A stretch of 64,000 nt of DNA from Fibrella aestuarina BUZ 2 (GTDB lineage Bacteria; Bacteroidota; Bacteroidia; Cytophagales; Spirosomataceae), in the NCBI RefSeq assembly GCF_000331105.1, contig NC_020054.1, positions 4,201,450 through 4,265,449 of the forward strand, written 5' to 3'. Positions 35,105-43,370 of the stretch are shown here, one piece after another. Position numbers and translations under genes: made by a program. The notes below the pieces were generated by a model. That model worked only from the letters and a program-made list of their open reading frames with translations, did no database searches and was not told the DNA's origin. The first letter of the stretch is position 1, and every line of letters starts with the position of its first letter.

Positions 35105-35201
35105 AAAAGAGCGAAAGAGTGAATGAGCGAAAGAGTGAAGCGATAACCAGTTAAGGGAAGCGTTGTGCGTCAGCAACGCTCATTCACTCTTTCGCTCTTT
35201 T
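35105..35201. repeat. 25-bp-arm inverted repeat between the two permease genes
   Basis: A 25-bp arm at 35105-35129 is the exact reverse complement of 35177-35201, with a 47-nt spacer holding a smaller hairpin (GCGTTG / CAACGC). The left side is also a 16-nt tandem repeat (units near 35108 and 35124). The core includes GTGCGTCAGCAAC, shared with the loop region of the element at 29861. The right arm touches the stop of the upstream permease gene. Confidence 0.75.
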
Positions 35202-36439
35202 TAGTTTTTCAACGCGTCGGCAATGGAGAGTTTGGCCATGCGCCAGGCCGGCACCACGCCCGATACCACGCCGAACAGCAGGCAGATGAGCAGGCTGATG
35301 CCCAGCACCGACAGGTTGACGGTCAGGTCGCTGTGCGCAATCCAGCCGCTCTGGTTAATGAGCATGATGGTCAGGCCCGATAGCGTGAGGGCGATGAGGC
35401 CGCCGAGCAGGGTGATGAAGACGTTTTCGATCACAAACTGCCCCAGCAACACGCGCACCGGTGCGCCAAAGGCCTTGCGAACGCCGATCTCCGAGGCGCG
35501 CTCCATACTCCGGCCCACGTTCAGGTTGATGAGGTTGATGGCGGGCAACAGCATGAACAGGAACATGATCAGGCCAATGACGGTGTACAGAATAGTGCTG
35601 TCGGGGCCCGTCGGGAAGTTGCTCAGGAACGTGTCGACGTAGGGCAGCGCGTCGGTGTGGAGGTGAAAGACCTTCAGCCAGCCATCCTGAAACGGCTTCG
35701 GAATCCGACCCACCGACGCCTTGTATTCGGCCTGAATAGCGGGAAAGTCGCTCTTGTTTTTGGCCAGAATGATGGCGTTGAACGACCCCAGGTAGTCGCC
35801 GCGCTGGTAATTGCTTTTGGGCACGGTGTAGGGCAGGTATACCTCGGCGGCCGTAAACAACCGGGTGATGGGCACCGATTTGACCACCCCGCTTACCCGG
35901 TAACGCGTGTTATCGACTTCGATGGTTTTGCCCACGGCCGGTTCGTCCAGCCCAAAATAGTCGTCGCGGAAGGCATCGGAGATCACCGCCACCATATCGC
36001 CGTTGCCCACGTTCTGGGCCGAATAGGGTTTGCCTTCGAGAAACGTGAATTGGGTTACGTCCCAGAAAGCGGCGTCGCTGAACTTGGTTTTCAGCCTGAT
36101 GCGTTTGTCGCCCACGTAGGCGTTGGCCCAGGCCCAGGCCGACACCAGCGCCACGTTCTCGGGCGTTTGCAGCGACAGGGCGTGTTTCTTCAGAAACTTG
36201 TAACTCAGGTCGCTGTTGCTGCCCGATTGATCCATCGAGTCACGCATGCTCATGTGCAGCAGGTACAGCGACCGGTCGCGGTTCGCTTCGGGGTAATGGC
36301 TCCCGACCAGGTGATCGATGAAGGAGGTCAGCACCATCAGGACCGTCAGGGTCAGGCTAATGCCGAAGAGGGTAATGAAGGTGTAGAACGGATGCCGCAG
36401 CAACACCTTCCAGGCGATTTTGATGTAGTTCGTCAGCAT
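35201..36439 (-). CDS. ABC transporter permease, MacB/FtsX type (first copy)
   Basis: 412 residues with the same layout as its neighbour: N-terminal helix (FYTFITLFGISLTLTVLMVL), a large periplasmic MacB_PCD-like domain, and three C-terminal helices with an FtsX motif (INLNVGRSMERASEIGVRKAFGA). It ends AWRMAKLSIADALKN, typical of the family. Two different permease subunits suggest that the transporter is a heterodimer. It is preceded by the ATPase gene with a 101-bp gap that holds a heptad-repeat hairpin. Confidence 0.92.
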   Translation of the reverse strand: MLTNYIKIAWKVLLRHPFYTFITLFGISLTLTVLMVLTSFIDHLVGSHYPEANRDRSLYLLHMSMRDSMDQSGSNSDLSYKFLKKHALSLQTPENVALVSAWAWANAYVGDKRIRLKTKFSDAAFWDVTQFTFLEGKPYSAQNVGNGDMVAVISDAFRDDYFGLDEPAVGKTIEVDNTRYRVSGVVKSVPITRLFTAAEVYLPYTVPKSNYQRGDYLGSFNAIILAKNKSDFPAIQAEYKASVGRIPKPFQDGWLKVFHLHTDALPYVDTFLSNFPTGPDSTILYTVIGLIMFLFMLLPAINLINLNVGRSMERASEIGVRKAFGAPVRVLLGQFVIENVFITLLGGLIALTLSGLTIMLINQSGWIAHSDLTVNLSVLGISLLICLLFGVVSGVVPAWRMAKLSIADALKN

Positions 36440-36449
36440 GGCTTGTCAG

Positions 36450-36559
36450 AATGAACAATGAATAATGTACGATGCACAATGGGCCGGGCAACCGGCCATT
36501 GACGCGTCAGCGGTCCGCCGCCCGGCCCATTGTTCATTATTCATTGTTCATTGTACATT
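36450..36559. repeat. Heptad-repeat inverted repeat between permease and ATPase genes
   Basis: Two 39-nt arms (36450-36488 and 36521-36559) pair in register by 7-nt units: left AATGAAC, AATGAAT, AATGTAC, GATGCAC, then AATGGGCCGGG; right (reverse complement) AATGTAC, AATGAAC, AATGAAT, AATGAAC, AATGGGCCGGG. They differ by gain or loss of whole heptads. The right arm encodes the last residues of the ATPase gene (LMYNEQ). The spacer carries GCGTCAGC, seen also at 29919 and 35168. Confidence 0.8.
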
Positions 36560-37236
36560 AACGTTGAGTCCCCCACCATTGAGCCGTCGAAGAGGCGAAC
36601 GAGGCGGTGTGTTTTCTTGGCCATCGTTTCGTCGTGCGTCACCATCACGATTGTGGCGCCGTCGGCGTTGAGCTGTTGCAGAATACCCATGATCTCGTTG
36701 CCCATGCCGCTGTCGAGGTTGCCAGTAGGTTCATCGGCCAGGATGATGCTGGGGCGCCCCACAATGGCCCGCGCAATGGCCACGCGCTGTTTCTGCCCGC
36801 CCGATAATTGCCCCGGAAAGTGCTTCATCCGGTTGCTTAGGCCCACCCGTTCCAGCGCCAGTTGCGCCAGTTGACGGCGCGACGAACCCGTTTCGTCTCC
36901 TTTACGATACAGCAGCGGGATCTCCACGTTGTCGAGCACCGACAGGTCGTTGATGAGGTGGAAACTCTGGAAAATGAAGCCGATGTGCTGATTCCGCAGC
37001 CGCGCCAGTTCCTGATCGCGGTATTGCGTCACCGTCTGCCCGTTGATCTCGACCTGTCCCGAGCTGGGGGCGTCGAGCAGGCCCATCATGTTGAGCAGCG
37101 TCGATTTGCCGCAGCCGCTCGGCCCCATGATCGAGACAAACTCACCCGCCCCAATGTGCAGGTTTACGTTGGTGAGCGCCAGCGTCTCGATGCTGCTGGT
37201 GCGGTACACTTTTTCGATGTTTTTAAGGTGTATCAT
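36541..37236 (-). CDS. ABC transporter ATPase, MacB/LolD type
   Basis: 231 residues, the normal size for a stand-alone LolD-type ATPase. Motifs: Walker [11 protein letters not shown]-loop FIFQSFHL, signature [14 protein letters not shown], Walker [14 protein letters not shown], and the H-loop in VTHDETM. It powers the two FtsX-type permeases encoded next. The final residues come from the right arm of the neighbouring heptad repeat, so the C-terminus has probably been altered by that element. It is 132 bp downstream of the TolC gene. Confidence 0.95.
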   Translation of the reverse strand: MIHLKNIEKVYRTSSIETLALTNVNLHIGAGEFVSIMGPSGCGKSTLLNMMGLLDAPSSGQVEINGQTVTQYRDQELARLRNQHIGFIFQSFHLINDLSVLDNVEIPLLYRKGDETGSSRRQLAQLALERVGLSNRMKHFPGQLSGGQKQRVAIARAIVGRPSIILADEPTGNLDSGMGNEIMGILQQLNADGATIVMVTHDETMAKKTHRLVRLFDGSMVGDSTLMYNEQ

Positions 37237-37249
37237 GGAAGAAGGACCT

Positions 37250-37367
37250 CACCCCCGGCCCCTCTCCTTGAACTAAGGAGAGGGGAGTCTTTCGGAGTAG
37301 CTTCGCTAGTCGGCAAAGCTCCCGGAGGCCCCCCCCTCCCCTGAAAGCAGGGGAGGGGCCGGGGGTG
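37250..37367. repeat. GC-rich nested hairpins between TolC and ATPase genes
   Basis: An outer pair (37250-37267 with 37350-37367, 18 bp, one mismatch) encloses two smaller hairpins: CCCCTCTCCTT with AAGGAGAGGGG, and CCCCTCCCCTG with CAGGGGAGGGG. It fills most of the gap before the ATPase gene. Within an operon it could lower downstream expression or stabilise mRNA ends; it may also be a repeat-family element. Confidence 0.65.
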
Positions 37368-37368
37368 G

Positions 37369-38916
37369 TCAGTTTAGTTTTTCATTCGATTCAAAATCAT
37401 ACAAGGTCAAAAAGCGGAGCGTGTAATACGACTGCCAGTAGTCGCGCAGGGCCAGGATGGCATCGCGGCGGGCGCGGTCTTTGTCCTGGGTGGCAATGCC
37501 GAGGTCCGTCACGGTCAGGTCGCTGAGCCGGAACCGCTCCTGCGCAATCTGGTAGCGCGACTGAGCAATCTGGTCGGCTTCGGCGGTGAGTTTCACCTGC
37601 TGCCGCAGCATGTCCAGCAGCGTGACCTGCGTGTAAATCTGCTGCTCGAACGTCCGTTTGGCCTGCTCGATGCTCTGCACCGCCAGTTGCTGGTTGGCGC
37701 GGGCCGTTTCGGTGCGGGCCTGCTGCCGCCCCCACGACATGATGGGCACGATAAACTGCAACTCAACAAATTGCCGGTCCTGCGGTCGCGTGTAGACATC
37801 CACTGGCCGCGCGCCCCGGTTGGTGAGGCCGAAGTTGGCGTTGAGCGTGGCGTTAAGGCCGTTTTCTTTCCGGGCGTTCTCCACGTCGCGGTCGGCTTCG
37901 AGCTGTCGACGCTGGAAGGCAATGGCATCGGAGCGGTTGGCAAACGCCTGCCGGATCGCCTGTTGCAGATCGACCTCGAACGAACGTACCCCGTCGGGAA
38001 TCACCAGCTCGAAGGGACGTACCCCAGCGCCCGTTTCGGTCGCCAAATTCAGGTACGAGCGCAGTTTCAGCGACGCCACCTCCGCCGTTTGCCGCGCCGA
38101 CGCCAGGTCTTTGCGGGCGTTCAGCACGCTCAGTTGCAGTTGCAGCAGGTCGTTGCGCGAGAGCCGCCCCAGGGCCAGCTTGTGCTGGGCGATGGTAAAC
38201 AGCGTATCGTTGTTGGCGCGGTTCGTCTCGGCAATTTGCAGGTTCACCTGCGCCACCAGCAGATCGAAATACAGCGACGTGGCATCCAGCGACACCTGTT
38301 CGAGCGCCTCGATGTACTGCTGATTGCTTTCGGCATAGCGCAACGGTTCGATGCGCCGCGCCCACTTCATGGGGTTGTATCGAAACAGCGGCTGACTCAG
38401 GCCAATGGCAAACGGAATGCCGTTATAGAGCGTGTTGCGGTCGAGAAAGTTGTCGAACCGCTGCAACTGATGCTGCACGTAGATCGACCCGCCCGTCAGC
38501 GGAATGTTCTGGCTCAGCGCGAGGTTCAGCAGCGAATTGTTGTTCGACACGGGCTGGAACGCGATGGTGCCGTCGGGCTGCTGCACTTGGATGAATGAGC
38601 GCGTGAAGCTGGGCAGTGAGCCGTCGAGGCTCAGTTGCGGCTTGTAGTCCGCCAGAAACGAGCGGTATTTCCAGTAGTTGGTTTTCTGCAACGTCGCCGC
38701 CTGCCGACTCGCAATCGACTGTGTACGGGCCAGGTTCACCACCTCCCCCAGCGTCAGCGTCAATGCGGTCCGAGGGGTCGGCTGCGCCAACGCGGGGAAG
38801 CCCATCAGCAACGTACCCAGCATGACTAGTACGAAGATTATGTAGGCTGACTGTACTGGGTACGTTACTAACGCACCGGCCTCCACGCCCATCCGATCAC
38901 TGGTTCGCTTTTTCAT
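37369..38916 (-). CDS. TolC-family outer-membrane efflux protein
   Basis: 515 residues. A signal peptide lies at about 23-45 (YIIFVLVMLGTLLMGFPALAQ). The rest is long, helical and duplicated as in TolC: a first repeat (LTLGEVVNLARTQSIASRQAATL) and a second (DLQQAIRQAFANRSDAIAFQRR). Such trimeric channels form the outer-membrane exit of tripartite pumps. The start overlaps the adaptor gene stop by 4 bp (ATGA), which argues for coupled translation. Confidence 0.93.
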   Translation of the reverse strand: MKKRTSDRMGVEAGALVTYPVQSAYIIFVLVMLGTLLMGFPALAQPTPRTALTLTLGEVVNLARTQSIASRQAATLQKTNYWKYRSFLADYKPQLSLDGSLPSFTRSFIQVQQPDGTIAFQPVSNNNSLLNLALSQNIPLTGGSIYVQHQLQRFDNFLDRNTLYNGIPFAIGLSQPLFRYNPMKWARRIEPLRYAESNQQYIEALEQVSLDATSLYFDLLVAQVNLQIAETNRANNDTLFTIAQHKLALGRLSRNDLLQLQLSVLNARKDLASARQTAEVASLKLRSYLNLATETGAGVRPFELVIPDGVRSFEVDLQQAIRQAFANRSDAIAFQRRQLEADRDVENARKENGLNATLNANFGLTNRGARPVDVYTRPQDRQFVELQFIVPIMSWGRQQARTETARANQQLAVQSIEQAKRTFEQQIYTQVTLLDMLRQQVKLTAEADQIAQSRYQIAQERFRLSDLTVTDLGIATQDKDRARRDAILALRDYWQSYYTLRFLTLYDFESNEKLN

Positions 38917-40166
38917 TCGTTCGCGATCGTGATTTGGTCCACATGGTTGAATTCACTCAGATCGGTCAGGATCACGCGCTCACCCGGTTTGAGGCCGCTT
39001 TTGATCTCGACCCAGTCGAAATTGGACAGACCAAGTTCCACCTCCCGCCGATGGGCGACGTTGCCGCTGCCCATCACAAACACGACCTGCTTGCGCTTGC
39101 CTTTGAAGGCCGGTCCGTTGGGTACCCGCACAGCCTGCGCGCTGCGGTTCGTCACGATAAAGACCTCCACCTTCTGGTTAGGTCGCAGTGACGCATGCCG
39201 ACTGTCATCGAGCGAGACCGCGAACTGAATCGTGCTGTTCTGCACCGACGGTTTGATCTGGGTAATCTGCCCGCGCAGCTCGGTATCGTTGATGCGCACC
39301 ACCACCGGCAACCCCGCCCGTAGCTGATCGGCGTAGGCATCGGAGCAGGACCCGTCGACCCGAAAACTCCCCAGATCGGCCACTTTGGCCAGCATCTCGC
39401 CTTCGTTCACCGCCGACCCCACGTTTTCGTTGACCCAGGTAAGCACCCCAGCGCGGTCGGCCAGGATATCGGCCTGCCGGAGTTTCTGAGCCATCACCTT
39501 TAGGTTGGTGCTTTCGATGCGGGCCTGCAACTGCGTCTCGCGCAGGCTCGCTCCCATCGACTGCCGGTTGTAGGCCAGGTCGTTTTCCAGTTGCTTCTTT
39601 TCCAGTTGGGCAATGCGGAGCGCGTTCTCGGCGCGGGTGACATCTTCGGGCGTTTGGCCGCCCACTTTCAGCAACCGACGGGCGTTTTCGACCTCGGCCT
39701 GTAGCTTATTGATATTCAGCAGCTTGATCTGATCGTTTATGTCAGCATCGTAAAGATTCTTGTCCAGCCGCATGCGTAGCTGCTCGATGCCGTTCTGTTT
39801 AAGCGCCAGCTGATCCTGAAGCTTTTCGTACTCGATCTGCGTCAGCGATTTATCCAGCTCGACAATCGCCTGACCGGGACGTACCCGCGCCCCCGGCGTC
39901 AGCAGCACCCGCCGGATACTGGCCCGGATGGGGCTCGTCATAATCTGTTCGTAGGCCGGGATGATCTCGCCCGTGGCGTTGAGCGTGTTATCGACGGGCC
40001 CCGACCCAACCACCACCGTACGAATTTTGGTCGCTTCGACCGACGTTTTCAACAGGGAACGTACCCCCAGCGTCGCGCCCAGCAGGGCCACCACCGCCAG
40101 CCCCCCAATCAGCCAGGGTTTTCGGCGGGAACGCGTAACAAATTCAGGAGCAAGAGCACGGTCCAT
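38913..40166 (-). CDS. Periplasmic adaptor (HlyD/MacA-type membrane-fusion protein)
   Basis: 417 residues from the ATG at 40166 (MDRALAPEFVTRSRRKPW). I prefer this start because the predicted sigma-54 transcription start near 40182 would leave almost no leader before the alternative ATG at 40178. A single membrane anchor (LIGGLAVVALLGATLGV) precedes the biotinyl-lipoyl-like half (GARVRPGQAIVELDKSLT), a long coiled-coil hairpin (about 110-225), and beta-barrel and proximal domains ending PGERVILTDLSEF. It bridges the ABC permeases and TolC. First gene of the efflux operon. Confidence 0.94.
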   Translation of the reverse strand: MDRALAPEFVTRSRRKPWLIGGLAVVALLGATLGVRSLLKTSVEATKIRTVVVGSGPVDNTLNATGEIIPAYEQIMTSPIRASIRRVLLTPGARVRPGQAIVELDKSLTQIEYEKLQDQLALKQNGIEQLRMRLDKNLYDADINDQIKLLNINKLQAEVENARRLLKVGGQTPEDVTRAENALRIAQLEKKQLENDLAYNRQSMGASLRETQLQARIESTNLKVMAQKLRQADILADRAGVLTWVNENVGSAVNEGEMLAKVADLGSFRVDGSCSDAYADQLRAGLPVVVRINDTELRGQITQIKPSVQNSTIQFAVSLDDSRHASLRPNQKVEVFIVTNRSAQAVRVPNGPAFKGKRKQVVFVMGSGNVAHRREVELGLSNFDWVEIKSGLKPGERVILTDLSEFNHVDQITIANE

Positions 40167-40193
40167 ACAACAAATCAATTTGCCAATGGAGTT

Positions 40194-40208
40194 GCCAACG
40201 CCGTGCCA
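40194..40208 (-). promoter_or_regulatory. Predicted sigma-54 promoter of the efflux operon
   Basis: On the minus strand the sequence is TGGCACGGCGTTGGC followed by A. It matches the sigma-54 consensus (TGGCACG-N4-TTGCW) with one mismatch in the -12 box and keeps the essential GG-N10-GC spacing. Transcription would begin about 12 nt downstream of the GC, near 40182, about 16 nt before the adaptor start codon. Confidence 0.75.
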
Positions 40209-40265
40209 GTTTCTATGTAACTGGTTTGCAAGTACTTGCCTTAAATACCAGTCAATTCGTTTGTG

Positions 40266-40292
40266 CGAAACCGCACAACTTGTGCGGTTTCG
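40266..40292. promoter_or_regulatory. Perfect palindrome, candidate activator site of the efflux operon
   Basis: CGAAACCGCACAA (40266-40278) and TTGTGCGGTTTCG (40280-40292) are exact reverse complements around a single central base. The centre lies about 85 bp upstream of the -12/-24 promoter at 40194-40208, a normal place for an NtrC-type enhancer. Binding by the regulator at 32448-33833 is inferred. A rho-independent terminator is unlikely because no gene ends here. Confidence 0.65.
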
Positions 40293-40644
40293 TGAAAAGA
40301 AAATTAACTAAGAGACTTACAAAGGAACAATTGCGGCGATCAAGCCCAGTTGGTACAATTGCCCATTGCTAGCCATAATTATTCAGAGGAGGCTTATACT
40401 TGGCAATAACCTCTTGACAATCAAATTAATAATATTAAATCTTTCGACATACGTCAGTATCCCGGATAATTCAAGAAGCCTACGAAGCGGGAGCGTCAGC
40501 CTTTAAGCCAGGAGGCCATATTCAGAGAATGACACCGTATTTTTTAGTGTAACAATGTATCAGGATCAGCTCTGCTCCGAATCTCAATAAACAACGAACA
40601 CTCTTTATTAAACAGATTTTTCACTCTGCTACCTCTTCGAAGAA
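40293..40644. other. AT-rich intergenic, no gene seen
   Basis: About 350 bp between the efflux regulatory region and a lipoprotein gene. Base composition drops noticeably here and stays low to about 43 kb. No RNA gene or repeat recognised. Confidence 0.4.
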
Positions 40645-41772
40645 ATGGCTTTACCGCTGAATCGATTCGCTTCTTTTATCTTTCTGCTGAGTTTTGTTGC
40701 AAGCTGGCTTAGCAGCTGTACCGTTGATCATCCTGCTGCACCAACCAAGCCGCAATCTGCCTATATCTCACCCCCGACTACTAATGGTCCAAGTGGTTTG
40801 GCTTATGCCATGCAGCTAGGCACGAAATGCTTTGTACTTGACGCTAAGGAGCAATTCTGGCAGTATGACCCCATTAATCGTTCATACACTGCCAAGGCAA
40901 AGCCTCCTCAACTACCCGAATTGAGCAGGGCCGGCTTCTTTGCCATTAAGCTGTTTACCTTCTCGTCGGCTGACAAAATTTACTTAGGCGGACAGAGCAC
41001 AGCTGCCATACCAGGCACGACTGATTTTCCGGTCTTTCTACACGTTTACGATCCAACAACTGACACTTGGACATCGACCAATCCTTATCCGGGCAATGGC
41101 AATCCTTATCCAGATAACTATATTGGTTTTTTTGCTAGTGGACGAGGCTACGCCTGTTCCTTCGTTAATGGCTTCGCCAACGGTAGCCTTACTAACCAGT
41201 ATAGAATTTATTGCTACGAATACGAGCCAGCAAGTTCGAGGTGGGCCAAACGTTTCGACACACCATTTACTTTACCTTCAGGCCTGATTTATGGTAACTC
41301 AACTCAGTCAGTAGTGCTCAATGGCAAGGCTTATTGGGCAGTCAACGCCTACCCAGCTGCTAAAGTAGGAAAGCCCCTCAGCAATGAAGATAAGTATGTT
41401 TGTATCTACGAGTTAAACCCGCAAACCAATGAACTGACGCTTAAGCTAACGACAAATCCGTTTGGTAATGGTATGCCTGTTTCCCCTAGCCTTCAACTTG
41501 GCCTGTCAGCCGACAACAAGATATGGTTCGTAACGGATGGTGGTTTTGACAGCACGAGTTCAATTGCTAACCAGTTATTTGTTTATGATTCAGCTGTCAA
41601 TCAACTAAGTCAGACCTCGGCTAGTTTATTGACTAGTTCCGATAAAGCACTTCATTCTTCGGTCGGGTTTTCTGTCAACGATCACTTATACATCGGCTTG
41701 GGCCAATATAGCTTTCGTAATGGTACGCCTGCAGGACTCGAAAGTGGTTTTGCCGAATTTAACGTGAAGTAG
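40645..41772 (+). CDS. Kelch-like beta-propeller lipoprotein
   Basis: 375 residues. The signal ends in a lipobox (FVASWLSSC, Cys25), so the protein is lipid-anchored. The mature part shows repeated short blades with a Kelch-like pattern: KIYLGGQSTAAIPG, FLHVYDPTTDTWTSTNPYPG, YCYEYEPASSRWAKRFD, KAYWAVNAYPA and HLYIGLGQYSF. Such propellers mediate binding rather than catalysis in most cases. The gene is clearly less GC-rich than most of the window and has no operon partners, which suggests later acquisition. Partner or ligand unknown. Confidence 0.82.
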   Translation: MALPLNRFASFIFLLSFVASWLSSCTVDHPAAPTKPQSAYISPPTTNGPSGLAYAMQLGTKCFVLDAKEQFWQYDPINRSYTAKAKPPQLPELSRAGFFAIKLFTFSSADKIYLGGQSTAAIPGTTDFPVFLHVYDPTTDTWTSTNPYPGNGNPYPDNYIGFFASGRGYACSFVNGFANGSLTNQYRIYCYEYEPASSRWAKRFDTPFTLPSGLIYGNSTQSVVLNGKAYWAVNAYPAAKVGKPLSNEDKYVCIYELNPQTNELTLKLTTNPFGNGMPVSPSLQLGLSADNKIWFVTDGGFDSTSSIANQLFVYDSAVNQLSQTSASLLTSSDKALHSSVGFSVNDHLYIGLGQYSFRNGTPAGLESGFAEFNVK

Positions 41773-42022
41773 TCTTAAGTTAACAAAGATCAAATTCTTA
41801 TAGAAAGCTAGCAGGTATTGGTTTGATTAACAGGACAGATGCTGCATGTGAGTATTCTTCACATTCAGTATGACACTATAAATTAGTAGCTGGTCGAGCC
41901 GCGTGGGATCATTTTCGCGGGATAGAAGACACTTAAAAGGTGTTCGGAAATTAGAATTAGCCACCACACAGATCATGCTCAACGCATTCAAGCTAGCCGC
42001 TATACAAACCTTCCAACACGAT

Positions 42023-42295
42023 TTAAAAAGTCTCACCTTCTATTTCGTTGTCATATTCATCTCTATTATAATAGTCTTTCAGCTTTGAACCGCAGAAAGG
42101 ACAAAATGATATACTTAGTTTTGCTGAATCTCTTTCGAAGCGATAATATCCTATTGTAAGATAGAAAAGCCGAGGCTCATCTAGTCTTAGATATGCGTTT
42201 GGCTTGTATCTGACGATTCTGATTGCGGGTGCTGTCGTAGGAGGAACTTTAGCAGCAACTTCAAAGTCAGGGCAACAATAATTTATTTTTTTCAT
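42023..42295 (-). CDS. Small zinc-ribbon-like hypothetical protein
   Basis: 90 residues from the ATG at 42295 (MKKINYCCPDFEVAAKV). A Cys pair near the N-terminus (YCCPDF) and a CPxCG motif near the C-terminus (SFCPFCGSKLKD) could form a zinc site. The centre (LRLDEPRLFYLTIGYYRFER) is strand-like. No family recognised. The gene is AT-rich and isolated, which suggests acquired DNA. A longer frame adds 12 residues before the chosen start. Confidence 0.6.
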   Translation of the reverse strand: MKKINYCCPDFEVAAKVPPTTAPAIRIVRYKPNAYLRLDEPRLFYLTIGYYRFERDSAKLSISFCPFCGSKLKDYYNRDEYDNEIEGETF

Positions 42296-42909
42296 GGTAC
42301 AACTGGTCTCAGGCCACGTGTTCGACTCCAAACGGGGGTATTTGCGATTTTCTGGCAGCAGATTCGGTTAAGAGCTTGGTAGAGAATTGATGAGGATTAG
42401 CAGTCGAGTCAACTTTGTATCAACCAAGAAACAAAGTAATGACCAAACAACGGTCCGCCGCTGCGGTAGCAACCACTGACCAACTACCGGCTTTTTGCAA
42501 TTACCCAACATACTCTTAGTGATGAACAAATAGAAAGTAATATGGGGTTTGTGTAATATACAAACCGTATGCCTTGCATTACTTACGCTTGATAGCTGTA
42601 CCATTTTCTTTGTTTTCATCTTATTATTAATACTACCAATAACTTTAATCATACTTCGTGATGCTGTACGGATTTGTATTCGAAAAAATTAATGACCTAG
42701 ATTATATCTGAGTTTGAGTGGAATTACGTTTTTAGAGCTAACCATATTTTCCCTAATTCATGATTGGGGCTTCTTAGGGACCAAGTTTTTGAAAGCAGAG
42801 TTTATTGATGATTTAAATAGGGTTGATCTTATTCTCTGAAAAAACGGAAAGTTCCGAGTGAAACCAGGGAATCTAATGTCGAATCTTCGTACCAAACGAC
42901 GAATTATAT
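42296..42909. other. AT-rich gap, no convincing gene
   Basis: About 610 bp. One open frame (42368-42652, minus) is too irregular to call a gene. Its C-terminal part has a faint resemblance to transposase N-terminal segments, so a decayed insertion sequence is conceivable. No inverted-repeat ends were seen. Confidence 0.4.
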
Positions 42910-43368
42910 ATGTCAATTCGACTATTTCTTTTACTCATCTTGGGTCTGGTTTTTCTGAGCAACTGCCAGCGTGACTCATCAACAATAACCCCATCAGAAA
43001 ACGCTAAACTATTGGGCAACTGGCGGTTGACTAAATCAGTAGGCGGTCTTGGCGGGTGGACAGTCACGCCCCAGGAAACGTCAATACTCCGGTTCACTTC
43101 GGCAGGCACCTACGCACGGTTGATCGCTGGCGTAACACGGGAGACAGGCCGTTACAACTATACCCCAATCGCCAATGCCAGGCCAAATGAGAAACAAGCT
43201 ACAATCACGCTAAGTAAGATCGTTTTCTACAACAGCAGTGGTCAACAGAGCAGTACTAGTAATCAGCCAGTCAACTTGGTTGTACTGGATCACACGGATA
43301 GCGAGTTGACCGTATACGAAGATCAAGTGGCTGATGGGTATGTGGATTACTACACTCGCGCCAACTGA
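42910..43368 (+). CDS. Lipocalin-like small lipoprotein
   Basis: 152 residues. The signal (MSIRLFLLLILGLVFLSNC) ends in a lipobox with Cys19. The mature part reads as a lipocalin-like/META-type barrel: KLLGNWRLTKSVGGLGGW near the start, followed by TSILRFTSAGTY and QATITLSKIVFYN strands, and a closing DSELTVYED. Proteins of this sort are frequent in Bacteroidota and most are uncharacterised. The stop overlaps the region just before a broken NTF2-like gene fragment. Confidence 0.78.
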   Translation: MSIRLFLLLILGLVFLSNCQRDSSTITPSENAKLLGNWRLTKSVGGLGGWTVTPQETSILRFTSAGTYARLIAGVTRETGRYNYTPIANARPNEKQATITLSKIVFYNSSGQQSSTSNQPVNLVVLDHTDSELTVYEDQVADGYVDYYTRAN

Positions 43369-43370
43369 TT

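Noticed and set aside
40266..40292. Reading the palindrome as a rho-independent terminator
   Set aside because: No gene ends within about 100 bp and no T-run follows; an activator site fits the position better.
41827..42036. Minus-strand open frame of 69 codons
   Set aside because: Overlaps the end of the zinc-ribbon-like gene and has no recognisable character.
42368..42652. Minus-strand open frame of 94 codons in the AT-rich gap
   Set aside because: Irregular composition, no start context and no domain. A faint similarity to transposase N-terminal segments is too weak to call.
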